Shown in pieces: positions 33,601 through 45,407 of a stretch of DNA of 64,000 nucleotides. Every line of letters begins with the position of its first letter. Position 1 is the stretch's first letter. Source of the DNA: Omphiscola glabra (Eukaryota > Mollusca > Gastropoda > Lymnaeidae); contig OZ024806.1 of assembly GCA_964017045.1 (NCBI GenBank), positions 21,714,088-21,778,087 on the forward strand, in the 5' to 3' direction. A program made the translations under genes and the position numbers. A model generated the notes under the pieces. That model was not told the DNA's origin and ran no database searches. It was given only the letters and a program-made list of their open reading frames with translations.

Positions 33601-33714
33601 TACCTCGTGTACGTTAATAGTGGGGCTGGTTGCTGGATAGAAGAGTCCCATGAAATTAGATGGATGTGCTCTCGGCGGCTCATTTTAACCGATCCACAAT
33701 ACCGTCAATGGCAC

Positions 33715-33910
33715 CATTATTAGTGCGATCAGTTGTATCAACATCACTATTAGTAGTACCATCAGTTACATCATCAATAGTAGTACCATCAGTTGTATCA
33801 ACATCACTATTAGTAGTACCATCAGTTACATCATCAATAGTAGTACCATCAGTTGTATCCACATCACTATTAGTAGTACCATCAGTTACATCATCAATAG
33901 TAACAGTTGG
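33715..33910. repeat. 60-bp repeat, about 3 copies
   Basis: Units of ACATCATCAATAGTAGTACC, ATCAGTTGTATCAACATCAC and TATTAGTAGTACCATCAGTT. Frames are open but of low complexity. Confidence 0.9.
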
Positions 33911-33961
33911 AGTTACACCAAATCTTATCACATACAGTTTTTTTAATTCTACTATAGTATT

Positions 33962-34225
33962 TGTACCATCGACAATGTCCTCTTTGATACACTCAACTTT
34001 TCCATCGATAATGTCCTCTTTGATACACTCAACTTTTCCATTGACAATGCCCTCTTTGATACACTCAACTTTTCCATCGACAATGTCCTCTTTGATACAC
34101 TCAACTTTTCCATCGACAATGTCCTCTTTGATACACTCAACTTTTCCATCGACAATGTCCTCTTTGATACACTCAACTTTTCCATCGAGAATGTGCTCTT
34201 TGATACACTCAACTTTTCAATCCAT
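33962..34225. repeat. 36-bp repeat, about 7 copies
   Basis: Unit CATCGACAATGTCCTCTTTG plus ATACACTCAACTTTTC. The period is a multiple of three, which explains the open frames on both strands. Confidence 0.92.
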
Positions 34226-34439
34226 AATGTCATCATATATAACCATTAACTGTACCATCAATATGGCCATCAATAGTACCACCATCAGCTGTATCAATCA
34301 ACTCTACGATAAATATTTATTGGTGTATACGTTAATTGTACTTTCAATGTCCCACAAGACTGACGAACGACAACACGACCATAATCAGAGCTGCTGTAGC
34401 CATCAAGCAATTGAACACATAGAAATGTTGAGTGTATAA

Positions 34440-35160
34440 TATATATAAACAGCCATTTAGTTTGTGGTGTATAACCAATAAAATATTACATTCGTCAGTA
34501 AACCAATTAAACAAAAATATAGTTTTGCAATGACCAGCGGGAATAACATTTCAAAAAAAAAAAAAAAGATACATTTTGAAGAACTTTACAGAGCAAGATG
34601 AAATTAAATCCCCCCCCCCATAACCCCCCCCCCCCCCCCTTTACCGTATTATTGTAAATCTTACTCTTTTCAAATTGGATAGAAAACAAATGGATAAGGA
34701 AGAAAAAAATATATTTTCAAATCAGTTTCCATTTTCCACAGATATACACTTTATTTGGTATACATTTGAAGAAAATGAAACTTTTAATACCAACACAGTG
34801 GTTTTGTTTTTAAGACTCAAGTTCAGAATTTAGCTTTACTCAATTTGTTAACATATTTTTAAAAAAAAAACAACAAAAGCAACGAACAACGAACAACAAC
34901 CAAATACAATTTAAAGTAACCGCATGACATGGCTATCACGTTAAAGACACCGCTAACATTGGCAGCCGTAATGACATCAATTTAAAAGATTAAGAAATAC
35001 AATTTCATTACGAAAGTTTTAAGTAGATTATCATCATAGTGTTTAAGATTTCGCGAATTCAATGTGTTGTTTAGTAAAAAAAAAAAAAAAAAAAAAACAT
35101 TCGGGTTAGTTTTTTCAATGTTTCCGTTTGCACGTCGTTAAGCAGATATGTAACGTCAGG
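34440..35160. other. AT-rich spacer with homopolymers
   Basis: Poly-A near 34553-34567 and 35077-35096, and poly-C tracts at about 34611-34640. No gene seen. Confidence 0.4.
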
Positions 35161-35189
35161 ATAAGTTGAACAATGACGTTTGGAAGAAA

Positions 35190-35455
35190 TAAACCATTCC
35201 ATGACTCAATATTTGGCTCAATAAACCATGACATGACTCAATATTTGGCTCAATAAACCATGACATGACTCAATATTTGGCTCAATAAACCATGACATGA
35301 CTCAATATTTGGCTCAATAAACCATGACATGACTCAATATTGGGATATTTAAACCATGACATGACTCAATATTTGGCTCAATAAACCATGACATGACTCA
35401 ATATTGGGCTATTTAAACCATGACATGACTCAATATTGGGCTTAAAAAAATTATG
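35190..35455. repeat. ~32-bp minisatellite
   Basis: About eight copies of AATAAACCATGACATGACTC plus AATATTTGGCTC. Confidence 0.9.
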
Positions 35456-35694
35456 CCATGACTCAATTAACTGACTGATTTCTAAACGCCGATCTCTGAC
35501 TTATGTATTCACTAAGTTCCTTATTTCTAAAGATTGGGTAAAACATTTATGTTGATAAGGATTTAGTGAAAAGATTTATGAGCGAGGTGGTTTCAAAATG
35601 ATTATTCTATACCGGTATCCAGACCGCTTACTCACCGAACTAATTTTTTAAATCATTTTTTGTATATTTGATTATTTTTTTAAATTATTAGAAT

Positions 35695-35930
35695 GCATCA
35701 ACTTTCTAACTGACCATTGATCAGAATTGTCTAACTGACCATTGATCAGAACTTTCTAACTGACCAACGATCAAAATTTTCTAACTGACCATTGATCAGA
35801 ATTGTCTAACTGACCATTGATCAGAGCTTTCTAACTGACCAATGATCAGAACTTTCTAACTGACCAGCGATCAAAATTTTCTAGCTGACCAAAGGTCAGA
35901 ACTTCTAACTGACCAACGATGCTAATAAAA
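35695..35930. repeat. ~25-bp minisatellite
   Basis: About nine copies of TTCTAACTGACCATTGATCA plus GAA. Confidence 0.9.
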
Positions 35931-36651
35931 TCTCTGTTACACGTGGCAGTGGACTGTGGTGTCCCAGTGTGCACAGAGGAGTACATCTGTAGATAATAGC
36001 TGAATGAATTTTTAAACACTCAATAGTCATAAATAAATGGCTTAAAATAATGATTGAGAGCACTTCAAGTCTTTCAATGAGTTTGTCAGACCTGGAGTCA
36101 AGTCCCTTTAGCCTCCCGAAAGAAACTGCACTGTGAGAAGATGACGTATTTACAAATCTGACACAAAAAGCCAAACAAATTTTGCCATTTAAAAAATGAC
36201 TAGGTTTAAAAACTTGCCCGTAAAAATGAATGTGACTGACTAACAAGTTATTAGTAATAATAAGACTCGAGCAAAGCAATATTAAGTAGAAAGCATTAAT
36301 ACACAATCACATCTTAATTAAACTTTTGAAACAATGACGTATATTATAAAGATTTGGGGGGGGGGGGAACATGAGGAGGACTGTCATGTCATTGTCAGTC
36401 ATATTTTGGGAATTGATGTCATACAATTTCTTCCAGTCAAACTAAAAACGAAATAAATCTCAATTTGTTTTTAAAAAATACCGATTTGAGCTTCTCTTTG
36501 CAGCTTTGATCAAAGCATTTGTTCTTTACACCAACACGCAGACTTAAGAAACAGGCTTAAAAAAAAAAAAGGAAATCGCTATTGAAAAGAATAAAAATGT
36601 TCATTTTTTCCCCTGTCATTTCGAAACATTAACTCCTGAGCAACGTAACGT
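35931..36651. other. 3' flank / probable 3' UTR of the 1588-aa gene
   Basis: Low-GC sequence directly downstream of the minus-strand stop. No other gene is seen; the polyadenylation site cannot be fixed by eye. Confidence 0.4.
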
Positions 36652-39600
36652 TCATACCGTCGTGCTGTTGTCTTGCCGCTGCAACTTCTGGCTTTGCTCT
36701 TGCAACTTGTCCCGCAGGTCGTGTAGAGTTTTCAGCAGCGCCTCTTTCCTCTGGGCCTGCATGCTCCTCTGCAGCTGCACCCTCTGCTGCTGCCGGGACG
36801 CCTCGTCCTCCTGGGCCTCTTGGATTTTCTTGTAGACGATGTCTTTTTCCCGACGCAGGAGCATCACCTTCGCGGCAAGACTTCGGACGTTGTCAATGTC
36901 CGCCGCGTCGCTGGCGGCTGCCGGAGTTTTCTTAGTTTTGACTGACAGTGTCGATGACGGTGTTAGGTGTGATTTAGATGATAATGCTGTAGGCGCAGGG
37001 TCGACGCTATTTTGAGCTCCATGAATACATTCGCGCGCATCTTTGCTTTTGTTGGGGTGTTTCACTAAACCATGGGGTGACCGGTTTTTGTTCTGTATAG
37101 GGGGTAGATGTCCACTTTGATTGACCGAGTCTTGCGGGGCCCTCGGCAAACTCAAAACGTCATAGCAATTCTGACCACTGGTCAAGTGCTGCAACCGTTC
37201 AGTCTGACAGAGGCTGTCCTCCAGGACCTTGGAGCTGCCCGCTTTGAATTTTTGTTTCTTGCCGCTGTAAGTGACCAGCGGGGACATGGATGGGGACCTG
37301 GAGGATGGACTGCGGGTCACCTGGGCGGGGGTCTTGTTTACAGAAGAATTCAACTTTGCGAACATGTTGACCTGCTCAGAGCTGGACATGTCCACCGGTC
37401 CTACACCCGGAACAAGAAAAAGGGGTCGCTTGAGGTGGGTTCTTTTTAAAGGGGCGTCTTTCAGAAACTCTAAATAATCTGCCCTTTCCGAGTTTGACCT
37501 CTGAACTCTGACAGGCACGGTTGGCACAGCCCTGTCACATTTGTAAACATCGTTCCTGTTAAAATCATACCTGTTAGAATCTTTTGGCTTTATTGGCTTA
37601 AAGCTGCACCCTCGTGAACTTTTGACTGCAACATCATGGGATGAATGGCAATGTTCAGAGCTGTTCGTGTTTTTGGAAGATGGGATATTTACATAGTCAT
37701 GTTGAGAAAGTCTGTCATTTTCAAACTCTTTCTTATTAAAAGAATTTCGTAGCATCCAATCAGGATTTCTCTTTTCACCGGTTTCAGCGTCCTTTGGAGA
37801 AGTAGGGTTTTCAAACGAGACACCCAGGGGTGTAGCCACACAACATGTTCCATCAGAACTGCCGGATCTCAAAGTTGTGTCTGAGCTGTCTGACAGGCTC
37901 CTCTTGGATTCCGTTTTCTCGTGTTCATAAATTTGCTGGAAGATTTCTTGGAACTGAAGCTCAATATTAGAAAACATTTGGTTCACAGTTTCCTGTGGGA
38001 TTGATCTAGTAGCTAATGTTGCATTAACAACGGAAGGGTTTGTTGTAATCCCCGTTGACCTATTTTTCAGGTCACCCCCGTTCCTGAACTCGGGGAGAGA
38101 CAATCTTGTCTTTTCCGGAGCAACGGCTAAATCGGCGACATCGAGATCAAAGAAAGACGTTCTCGGTGTCTTATCACTTTTCACGCTCTTGTCAGAACTT
38201 TCAGCATAGGAAAGTCTCTTGGACGCTGCTTTCTCTTCCAGCTCTCCGGCCAAAAACAACGTGTCTTCGTCCATCAGAATCTGACTGTCACGTGTTAAGC
38301 TCGAGTATCCAGTGTCCGCCGAGCCCTGCATGTTCCCCGTCAGCAGCCAGAGCCTCGTGCTCTCCGCGGGATCCATCGCCTTCTCCTCAAAGTTCTCCAG
38401 GCTGCCCGCCTCGTCCCACCGGGCGAAGTCGTCGTCAAAGTCCGTCTGCACGCAGGCGTCGCTCATGTCGAAACTTTGATCCCGGGACGATGTGTCCAGC
38501 TTGTCGAGATTGCAGTCCATCAGACTCGTGTTTTCAGACGCCATATCCACAGTGCTCTGTGTGAGGCTACGGTCGTCCCCATCGATAAGTCTGACGAAGA
38601 GGTCCTCGTGTCTCGATCGCATCTGGTGGTCATTGTCCGCTTTCTCTTCGGGATCGTGCGTGTCGCCCCCCTTGGCTTTAGTCCCGGTTAGGTTCATCTC
38701 AAGCACGACTGTGTCCTGACTGCTGCACATTGACAGCTGTCCATCGCACTGCCAGTTTTCGGTGGGAGACTCGACACATTCAGAGGCTGTGATGTTTCTA
38801 GGAAAGTTGAGCTCTTCTGACCAAGAATTTCTTGCATCGCTGTGCTCTGAACTTTTCTCCATGTTATTCATTCGTCTTTCCCCCGGTTGAGAAGAAGAGG
38901 AATTTGTCTTGAGGTTGCATGGCCTTATGATTCTTCGAGGTATCGCCTCAACGGGATCAGATAATCTAGAAGGTGCTAAAACCTGACTGGTGAAGCCAGG
39001 CATAATCTTTGATGAATACTCATGCAACGAGACCCTGGAGCCCATGACGATCCCCGTGCCGTGAATGTAACGATGCAGGGGTTGGAACTGAATGTCGAGT
39101 CGTTCGTCCACCATGAGAGAGGAGGCCTTGCAGTGGCTGTGGGTTTCAATCTTGCACTTTGGCAGAGGAGAGCCTCTCTTCTTCTGGCTACCTTCCGTAA
39201 CGCCGGCGGGATCCTGATAAGACGTGTTATCGACGTCTGATTCAGACACGGTGGTTGAGCTCTCGTCGTCAAATTTAGATTGTGATTTACACGAACTGCT
39301 TTTCGTTTTAACATTAGAATTCTGAGACTTTGTTCTGAATAGATTAGAGACTAATGAAGATTTCGGAAACAGGGACGATGTATTCCTGCTTGACTTCGCC
39401 GCGGTTTTTGAATCCGGGATTTCCGACTTGCTCTTTATCGAATGGGAAATATCCACACAGAGGACAGCATTCTCTCCGCAGTTTCCGAAAAGTTGCGCCG
39501 CGGGCGCACATTCCATCGAGGCGCCCTTGGATTCGACCAGTGCGCAGGGCGTTGCTGCGTCATCGCCGTCGCTTGACCCGAGTCCACCTATTCCGGAATC

Positions 39601-41418
39601 GGGACTGTGGGCGCTCTGCGTGCCAACGTCAGATTTCAAATACCCGGACTGGCCTCTCTTGGCCGCACCGCAGTTCTCCTCGTCGGTCAGCAGCTCCTGT
39701 ATAGACACCTGGCCGTCCTCTTGGTACACGGAGGCGCTCTCCAGCGTGGAGTCCAGCATGTCTTCGTACTCGAAGCTGATGTTGTTGGCCAGCTGCTCCA
39801 GGTTATCGGCCAACTTCAGGAACTCGGAGTTGGGGGAAACGATCGACGTCGGCCGCGATCTCGGTACCTCCGTGTTGAGATCGTTCAGCTGCGTCGGCAC
39901 CGTTTTCATGGTGGTCGAGTCCGTCACGAGTCTGTCACCTTTGAGCAGACCATGGGGCGACCACCAAGAGGATTTTTTAACGGCCGCGGGCGATTTGTTA
40001 CAGCTCAAGGTCATTTTCACATCGTTTGGGGTCAGTGACCTGTGTCTTTGGATGTTATAATTATCACTAGCGTTATTCCATGACGACCCGTGGAATGGTT
40101 CGGCTCCACTTCTTTGGTGCTCGAAAGACGCCGATCGAGGAAACCTCAAAGAGGGCTCGTCCAAAAATGCAATGTCTTCTCGTGATTCCCTAAGATCTGA
40201 GCTTTCGCCGCGTCTCCCTCCCGAGAGAGAGGGCTGGGGAGAAGGTAGCCAAGGGTTTGTTTTTATCCTAGACCTTGACCTATGAACTTTGTTCCTGGGT
40301 AGATCAGACTCGTATCCAGAGAGAGACGCGGAGTCGAAACCTGTAAGATCGATCTCTCTCGCACACGACCCCTCCCTTGAACCCGCGTACAGCCGAGACG
40401 AGCAGCTTTCAACGGAACACTCTCGCACGCGGGGTCTCTCGGTCGATTCCCCGCCGTGGATGTCATATTTTTCTGGCACCGAACTACTTTCAAAATTTTG
40501 AGCATCGTTGTCGGAGAACCATGATTTGTCTCCCTTGTCTATCGAAATCATATCCTTGTTCTCTTTCGATCTTGAAAAACTTTTCAAACCTTTTCTCTTT
40601 GGTTTCACCGGTCTCTTTTCTGTCGCCTTTCTCTCGTTCAACGCCGTGGTTGTGTCCGGATACGGACACACTGAACAGCGGACATTTTCCGCCGCGTTTT
40701 CCACAGCTTCCCGCGTGGACCTGCTGCTGGTTTTTCTCATGCCTTTGAACGAGGCAAAAGACTTTCTAAAGAAGCCTGGTTCCGGTTTGGGTGACACTTC
40801 CTGTTTGTAGCCGGGAAGGTAGGCCACCCCGCACGCGTTCATCTCTTGGTGATTCTGCACCAACGGCGACATCGGCTTGGCGAGAACATGGTGATGGTGA
40901 TGGTGATGATGCTTGTGCTGATGGTAGTGGCAGTGGTGGTACTCCTGCTTGGAACCGTACGGTTCCGTCCCGGTTTCGGATATCGACGACATGTGCGAAC
41001 AGGAACCGTTGAAATCGGACACGGCCATCCTGGCATCGTAGCTCCTGGACATCAAGATCATCTGAGACGAGAAACCCTCGGCGCTGTGGGACGTCACGAT
41101 CCCGTGCGAGCTTGAATAGGCGGATGCGAGGGCCCGGGTTCCGTTCTCAACACTCCTGGGCGTGTCCAGTCCCCGGTACAGGGCGTTTCCCCTCCAGCTC
41201 GCTTCCGTGATGCCCTGCGTTTCAAGTATCCGATCTCTCGACTCGGTCCGCGGGTTCGCGACGGCGTATCGGTTCGTGGTCTTGTCCTGACCTGACCGAT
41301 GAACCGGAGGATCCGGTGGCGTCGGGGTCGTAGGGGTCAGGCTCCCAACAGAAGTCGTTTTCTTCTTTCTTCCCCGGACTCTGGGCAGTGAGTTGGCCAC
41401 CAGGTCCCTGAGCTTCAT
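36652..41418 (-). CDS. Large single-exon gene: 1588-aa Ser-rich protein with C-terminal coiled coil
   Basis: This is one uninterrupted frame of 1588 codons with stop at 36652, in a region clearly more GC-rich than its flanks. That makes chance openness implausible. The start MKLRDLVANSLPRVRGRKKK is basic. A histidine tract lies at about residues 161-177. Most of the protein is Ser/Thr/Asp/Lys-rich and of low order. The last ~75 residues (VRSLAAKVMLLRREKDIVYK onward) are heptad-like and rich in Gln, Leu, Arg and Lys, typical of a coiled coil. No enzyme motif, signal peptide or membrane segment is seen. I do not recognise the family; a cytoskeletal or scaffold role is only a guess. Upstream non-coding exons could exist. 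Confidence 0.85.
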   Translation of the reverse strand: MKLRDLVANSLPRVRGRKKKTTSVGSLTPTTPTPPDPPVHRSGQDKTTNRYAVANPRTESRDRILETQGITEASWRGNALYRGLDTPRSVENGTRALASAYSSSHGIVTSHSAEGFSSQMILMSRSYDARMAVSDFNGSCSHMSSISETGTEPYGSKQEYHHCHYHQHKHHHHHHHHVLAKPMSPLVQNHQEMNACGVAYLPGYKQEVSPKPEPGFFRKSFASFKGMRKTSSRSTREAVENAAENVRCSVCPYPDTTTALNERKATEKRPVKPKRKGLKSFSRSKENKDMISIDKGDKSWFSDNDAQNFESSSVPEKYDIHGGESTERPRVRECSVESCSSRLYAGSREGSCAREIDLTGFDSASLSGYESDLPRNKVHRSRSRIKTNPWLPSPQPSLSGGRRGESSDLRESREDIAFLDEPSLRFPRSASFEHQRSGAEPFHGSSWNNASDNYNIQRHRSLTPNDVKMTLSCNKSPAAVKKSSWWSPHGLLKGDRLVTDSTTMKTVPTQLNDLNTEVPRSRPTSIVSPNSEFLKLADNLEQLANNISFEYEDMLDSTLESASVYQEDGQVSIQELLTDEENCGAAKRGQSGYLKSDVGTQSAHSPDSGIGGLGSSDGDDAATPCALVESKGASMECAPAAQLFGNCGENAVLCVDISHSIKSKSEIPDSKTAAKSSRNTSSLFPKSSLVSNLFRTKSQNSNVKTKSSSCKSQSKFDDESSTTVSESDVDNTSYQDPAGVTEGSQKKRGSPLPKCKIETHSHCKASSLMVDERLDIQFQPLHRYIHGTGIVMGSRVSLHEYSSKIMPGFTSQVLAPSRLSDPVEAIPRRIIRPCNLKTNSSSSQPGERRMNNMEKSSEHSDARNSWSEELNFPRNITASECVESPTENWQCDGQLSMCSSQDTVVLEMNLTGTKAKGGDTHDPEEKADNDHQMRSRHEDLFVRLIDGDDRSLTQSTVDMASENTSLMDCNLDKLDTSSRDQSFDMSDACVQTDFDDDFARWDEAGSLENFEEKAMDPAESTRLWLLTGNMQGSADTGYSSLTRDSQILMDEDTLFLAGELEEKAASKRLSYAESSDKSVKSDKTPRTSFFDLDVADLAVAPEKTRLSLPEFRNGGDLKNRSTGITTNPSVVNATLATRSIPQETVNQMFSNIELQFQEIFQQIYEHEKTESKRSLSDSSDTTLRSGSSDGTCCVATPLGVSFENPTSPKDAETGEKRNPDWMLRNSFNKKEFENDRLSQHDYVNIPSSKNTNSSEHCHSSHDVAVKSSRGCSFKPIKPKDSNRYDFNRNDVYKCDRAVPTVPVRVQRSNSERADYLEFLKDAPLKRTHLKRPLFLVPGVGPVDMSSSEQVNMFAKLNSSVNKTPAQVTRSPSSRSPSMSPLVTYSGKKQKFKAGSSKVLEDSLCQTERLQHLTSGQNCYDVLSLPRAPQDSVNQSGHLPPIQNKNRSPHGLVKHPNKSKDARECIHGAQNSVDPAPTALSSKSHLTPSSTLSVKTKKTPAAASDAADIDNVRSLAAKVMLLRREKDIVYKKIQEAQEDEASRQQQRVQLQRSMQAQRKEALLKTLHDLRDKLQEQSQKLQRQDNSTTV

Positions 41419-42114
41419 GATTTGCTCAATTTTGTTTGAATTTGATTGAATTCGTTCTTCAGATCAATGGACTTACTGGCACGTTGGTCTTCTTAGAAGT
41501 CATGCTCGATTTTTAAAAAAAATATAAAAAAATTATATAGTTGGATGATTTAATTTCTGAGAATAAATATAGCTTCATCTTTTGTGATCAGAACTTTCTA
41601 AACATCTTCTGTGGGGGGGTTTTCCCACCATCCGTAAGTTGAATGTCGTGTGTAGTTAGTGGACACTGCATTCGACATCATGAGATAATTCTGTGAAGAA
41701 ATAAAATATATTAGGTTTTTAAATGATCTTCAATTTTTTAAAAGAAAGCCACCGCCAACTCCTACTTTCTCTAACCCCCCTCCCCCTTCCCCCGCGAAGA
41801 AGGCGCTTTGTCAAGGAGGTCACGACCTATTTTTAGAAATCTTGTCTCGTGTGGATGTATATCTCATCCGGTATGTGCACGAGGGACTGCAACTGAACAA
41901 AGAAGCTAATCCATTTATTGGAACAGTTATATGTTTTGTGATGGAGAAAATACCCTGCTCCAATAATGGGTTATTTGCACTGTTTATATGTAAGATAATT
42001 AATAGACATAAAGGGCATGACAATTAAGTCTCAAGTTCCATAACTCTGTATATTCTAAAAGAAATAAGTACCAGAATATTACTTTTCTCCCTTTTATTCA
42101 TAGTCATATCTGTG

Positions 42115-42485
42115 ACAGTGAGTTAGTTTCATAGATATAAGAGATAAGGCAAGTTAGTTTCATGGACATTGGAGATATGGTAAGTTAGTTTCATAGACGT
42201 GAGATATGATAAGTTAGTTTCATAGACATAGGAGATATGATAAGTTGGTTTCATAGACACTGGTGACATCGTAAGTTAGTTTCTTAGACACTAGGATATA
42301 TGGTAATTTAGTTTCATGGACATTGGAGTTATGGTAAGTTAGTTTAATAGACGTGAGATATCGTAAGTTAGTTTCATATACATAGGAGATATAGTAAATT
42401 AGTTTTATAGACAAAGGAGATATGGTAAGTTAGTTTCGTAGACACAAGGAGATATGGTAAGTTAGTTTCTTAGACACTAGGAGAT
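42115..42485. repeat. ~30-bp minisatellite
   Basis: About 12 degenerate copies of GTAAGTTAGTTTCATAGACA plus TAGGAGATAT. Confidence 0.88.
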
Positions 42486-42563
42486 CTGCTGAAAATCTGC
42501 CGATTCCCCTTTCACGCCCTTAGCCATTTGATGTCTGTAAGGTGATAGATGCCAATTTGTTTC

Positions 42564-42690
42564 CAGACGATCCTTCGGCACATGTCCCTCATCCACAACA
42601 ACACGCCCATGATGCCGGTGTGGGGGTCATATAAGGTCTTCTGGCCGGTGAACTCAGGCTACCTGAACTTTGATCATGATTCTCAGAAGA
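42564..42690 (+). other. Possible orphan exon
   Basis: After a good acceptor-like tract (TTTGTTTCCAG at about 42555-42565) the frame reads TILRHMSLIHNNTPMMPVW and GSYKVFWPVNSGYLNFDHD. This has normal protein composition and higher GC than the flanks, and it is not repetitive. No matching donor or neighbouring exon was found, so it could be a lone exon of a gene mostly outside the window, or a decayed copy. Confidence 0.3.
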
Positions 42691-42754
42691 TTCTAACACA
42701 AGTTAAGACTAACTGGATTTTACATCGAAAAGTGCGTTAAGTTAACTCGACCTT

Positions 42755-43005
42755 TGTAAGCTAGGGTATGAGCGTATCTATGGGTGTAAGCTAGGGTATA
42801 AACGTGTCTATGGGCGTCAGCTAGGGTATGAACGTATCAACGGGCGTTAGCTGGGGTATGAAGGTATCTATGAGTGTTGTCTAGGGTACAAACGTATCTA
42901 GGGGTGTTGTCTAGGGTACAAACGTATCTAGGGGTGTTGTCTAGGGTACACACGTATCTAGGGGTGTTGTCTATGGATACAAACGTATCTAGGGGTGTTT
43001 GATTC
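42755..43005. repeat. ~30-bp minisatellite
   Basis: About eight copies of GTTGTCTAGGGTACAAACGT plus ATCTAGGGGT, with older variants at the left end. Confidence 0.88.
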
Positions 43006-43569
43006 GTTTCCTGGTAGATCCTTAAAGACTTGAAGGGTTCAGTACATATATAACGTGCTCTCCCGTGCAATGAAATAGTTTTACATTTGTTACAATCATA
43101 GCAGCGACGTTTTGAGGATTGTCATTTTTTAAAATGTTTTATGTCTGTTTTAAATGGACTATCAATCGAAAGGTGGGACTGCAGAATTTTTAAAATTGCG
43201 CATACAAGGCCTTAAAGTTGATCCGAAAGGGCTCAAAGGATGGCCTACATAAGGCTCAAAGATGAATCAAAAGCACCTTTACCTACAGGTTTCAAAGATG
43301 GATCTTCAGGAATGGAATCAAGGGAGGTGTGACACGGTTCATAGGTCGGTCTAGAAAATTTAAAGCGGGGCCGAAATAGTTCGAAGCTGGGCTCTACAGA
43401 GTTCAAAGCTGGGCCTACAGAGTTCAAAGCTGGGTCTTACGGAGCTCAAAGATGGGTCCACATAGTTAAAAGCTGGAAATAAATTAGTTCACAGCTGGGC
43501 CCACAGAGTCCAAAGCTAGGCATAAATCTCTCATCCGGCTCATGAATCGTCTGTACAGAGCGTACAATA

Positions 43570-43735
43570 TTTCTGGGCAAGGCACATTTTGTCGCGGGCT
43601 GGTCGAGGCACATTTTGTCGCGGGCTGGTCGAGGCACATTTTGTCGCGGGCTGGTCGAGGCACATTTTGTCGTGTGCTGGTCGAGGCAAATTTTGTCGTG
43701 GGCTGGTCGAGGCCCTTTTGTCGTGAGAGGGCAAG
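43570..43735. repeat. 26-bp minisatellite
   Basis: About six copies of GGCACATTTTGTCGCGGGCT plus GGTCGA. Short TCAAAGCTGGG repeats precede it from 43380. Confidence 0.9.
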
Positions 43736-44419
43736 GCCAGTATTCCTGCCTTGGTTGTAAAACTTCACTTTGAAATACTCCGACAGAAGAACGTGTTTAG
43801 AAATATGAACGAACGTCCCTAACACATTTTATTCACGTTATTTATATTCAAATATCTGATCGCTCTGAATGATTTACCCTTTAATAAAAAAAAAAAATAA
43901 GGTGGGTTGGGTGGGGGGGGGAGAGCAAATATTTTGTAGACAGCTATGTTGATAACCTGACGGTGGAATGTCAGCTGATACTAGAAGAATGTTAGGCAGA
44001 GTTTCAAGCCGTTGAATAAAAAAGAATTCTTGAAATCTTTTAACGGAATAATCGCTCGCCTGTAGTGTGTAGCAAGGTAGAAATCTGAGTAACAGGTAGA
44101 AATCTGAGTAACAGGTATAGCAATCAGCTTTGAGGGAGTTGGGAGATCTTGGCGCAGCTAGGAAAGAGTTTCGCCACTAAACGTTTAAAAAAGTGTAAAG
44201 CTATGGGTAACGTCCTTAACAATTTAAAAATGTCGTCTTTCAAATAATTGATCTTAAAATTATGTCTTTAAAATTTTTGACGTAATAATATGTGGTAGTG
44301 GGGACACTCGTGGATATATTATATTGCCCCCCTCGCCACCTTTGAATACCCCCCACAAGTATCTACCTGAAATGTCTAGTTGTGTTTCGTTTGTTGAACC
44401 CTAACAATACCATTGACGT

Positions 44420-45165
44420 GATTATAGTGGAAGATGACAGGAGATGTACTTTGATATGGATACGAGACTGGCAGGAGCCGTACTTTGATATGGATACGAG
44501 ACTGGCAGGAGATGTACTTTGATATGGATACGAGACTGGCAGGAGATGTACTTTGATATGGATACGAGACTGGCAGGAGCTGTACTTTGATATGGATACG
44601 AGACTGGCAGGAGATGTACTTTGATATGGATACGAGACTGGCAGGAGCTGTACTTTGATATGGATACGAGACTGGCAGGAGCTGTACTTTGATATGGATA
44701 CGAGACTGGCAGGAGCTGTACTTTGATATGGATACGAGACTGGCAGGAGCTGTACTTTGATATGGATACGTGACTGGTAGGAGATGTACTTTAATAGGGA
44801 TACGTGACTGGTAGGAGATGTACTTTGATATGGATACGAGACTGGCAGGAGCTGTACTTTGATATGGATACGAGACTGGCAGGAGCTGTACTTTGATATG
44901 GATACGAGACTGGCAGGAGCTGTACTTTGATATGGATACGTGACTGGTAGGAGATGTACTTTAATAGGGATACGTGACTGGTAGGAGATGTACTTTAATA
45001 GGGATACGTGACTGGCAGGAGATGTACTTTAATAGGGATACGTGACTGGCAGGAGATGTACTTTAATAGGGATACGTGACTGGTAGGAGATGTACTTTAA
45101 TAGGGATACGTGACTGGCAGGAGATGTACTTTAATAGGGATACGTGACTGGTAGGAGATGCATTG
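44420..45165. repeat. 34-bp minisatellite, about 22 copies
   Basis: Unit GGCAGGAGCTGTACTTTGAT plus ATGGATACGAGACT. A variant (TTTAATAGGGATACGTGACT) dominates the right part, so two subfamilies are spatially sorted. Confidence 0.95.
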
Positions 45166-45407
45166 TGACAGGGAGATGAGGCTGACAAATTTCACTTTTT
45201 GGAATACGAGAGCCTCTTATGAGAACTACTTTGACAGGGATGCGGGACTGCCAGGAGATCTTTTTTTGCAGGGTACGAGGCTGGAAATGTTTAATAGTCG
45301 TGAAAGATTTTGCAAGCTGCCCTTTACCAATTCGTTATAAGAAAAACTCCAGTAGGGCAGACGTCGGACGGTAGTAAATACTACCGATCATTTAATACGC
45401 TTGAGAC

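Noticed and set aside
37108..41115. Many 70-210 codon plus-strand frames
   Set aside because: Shadows of the 1588-codon minus-strand gene caused by its GC-richer codons.
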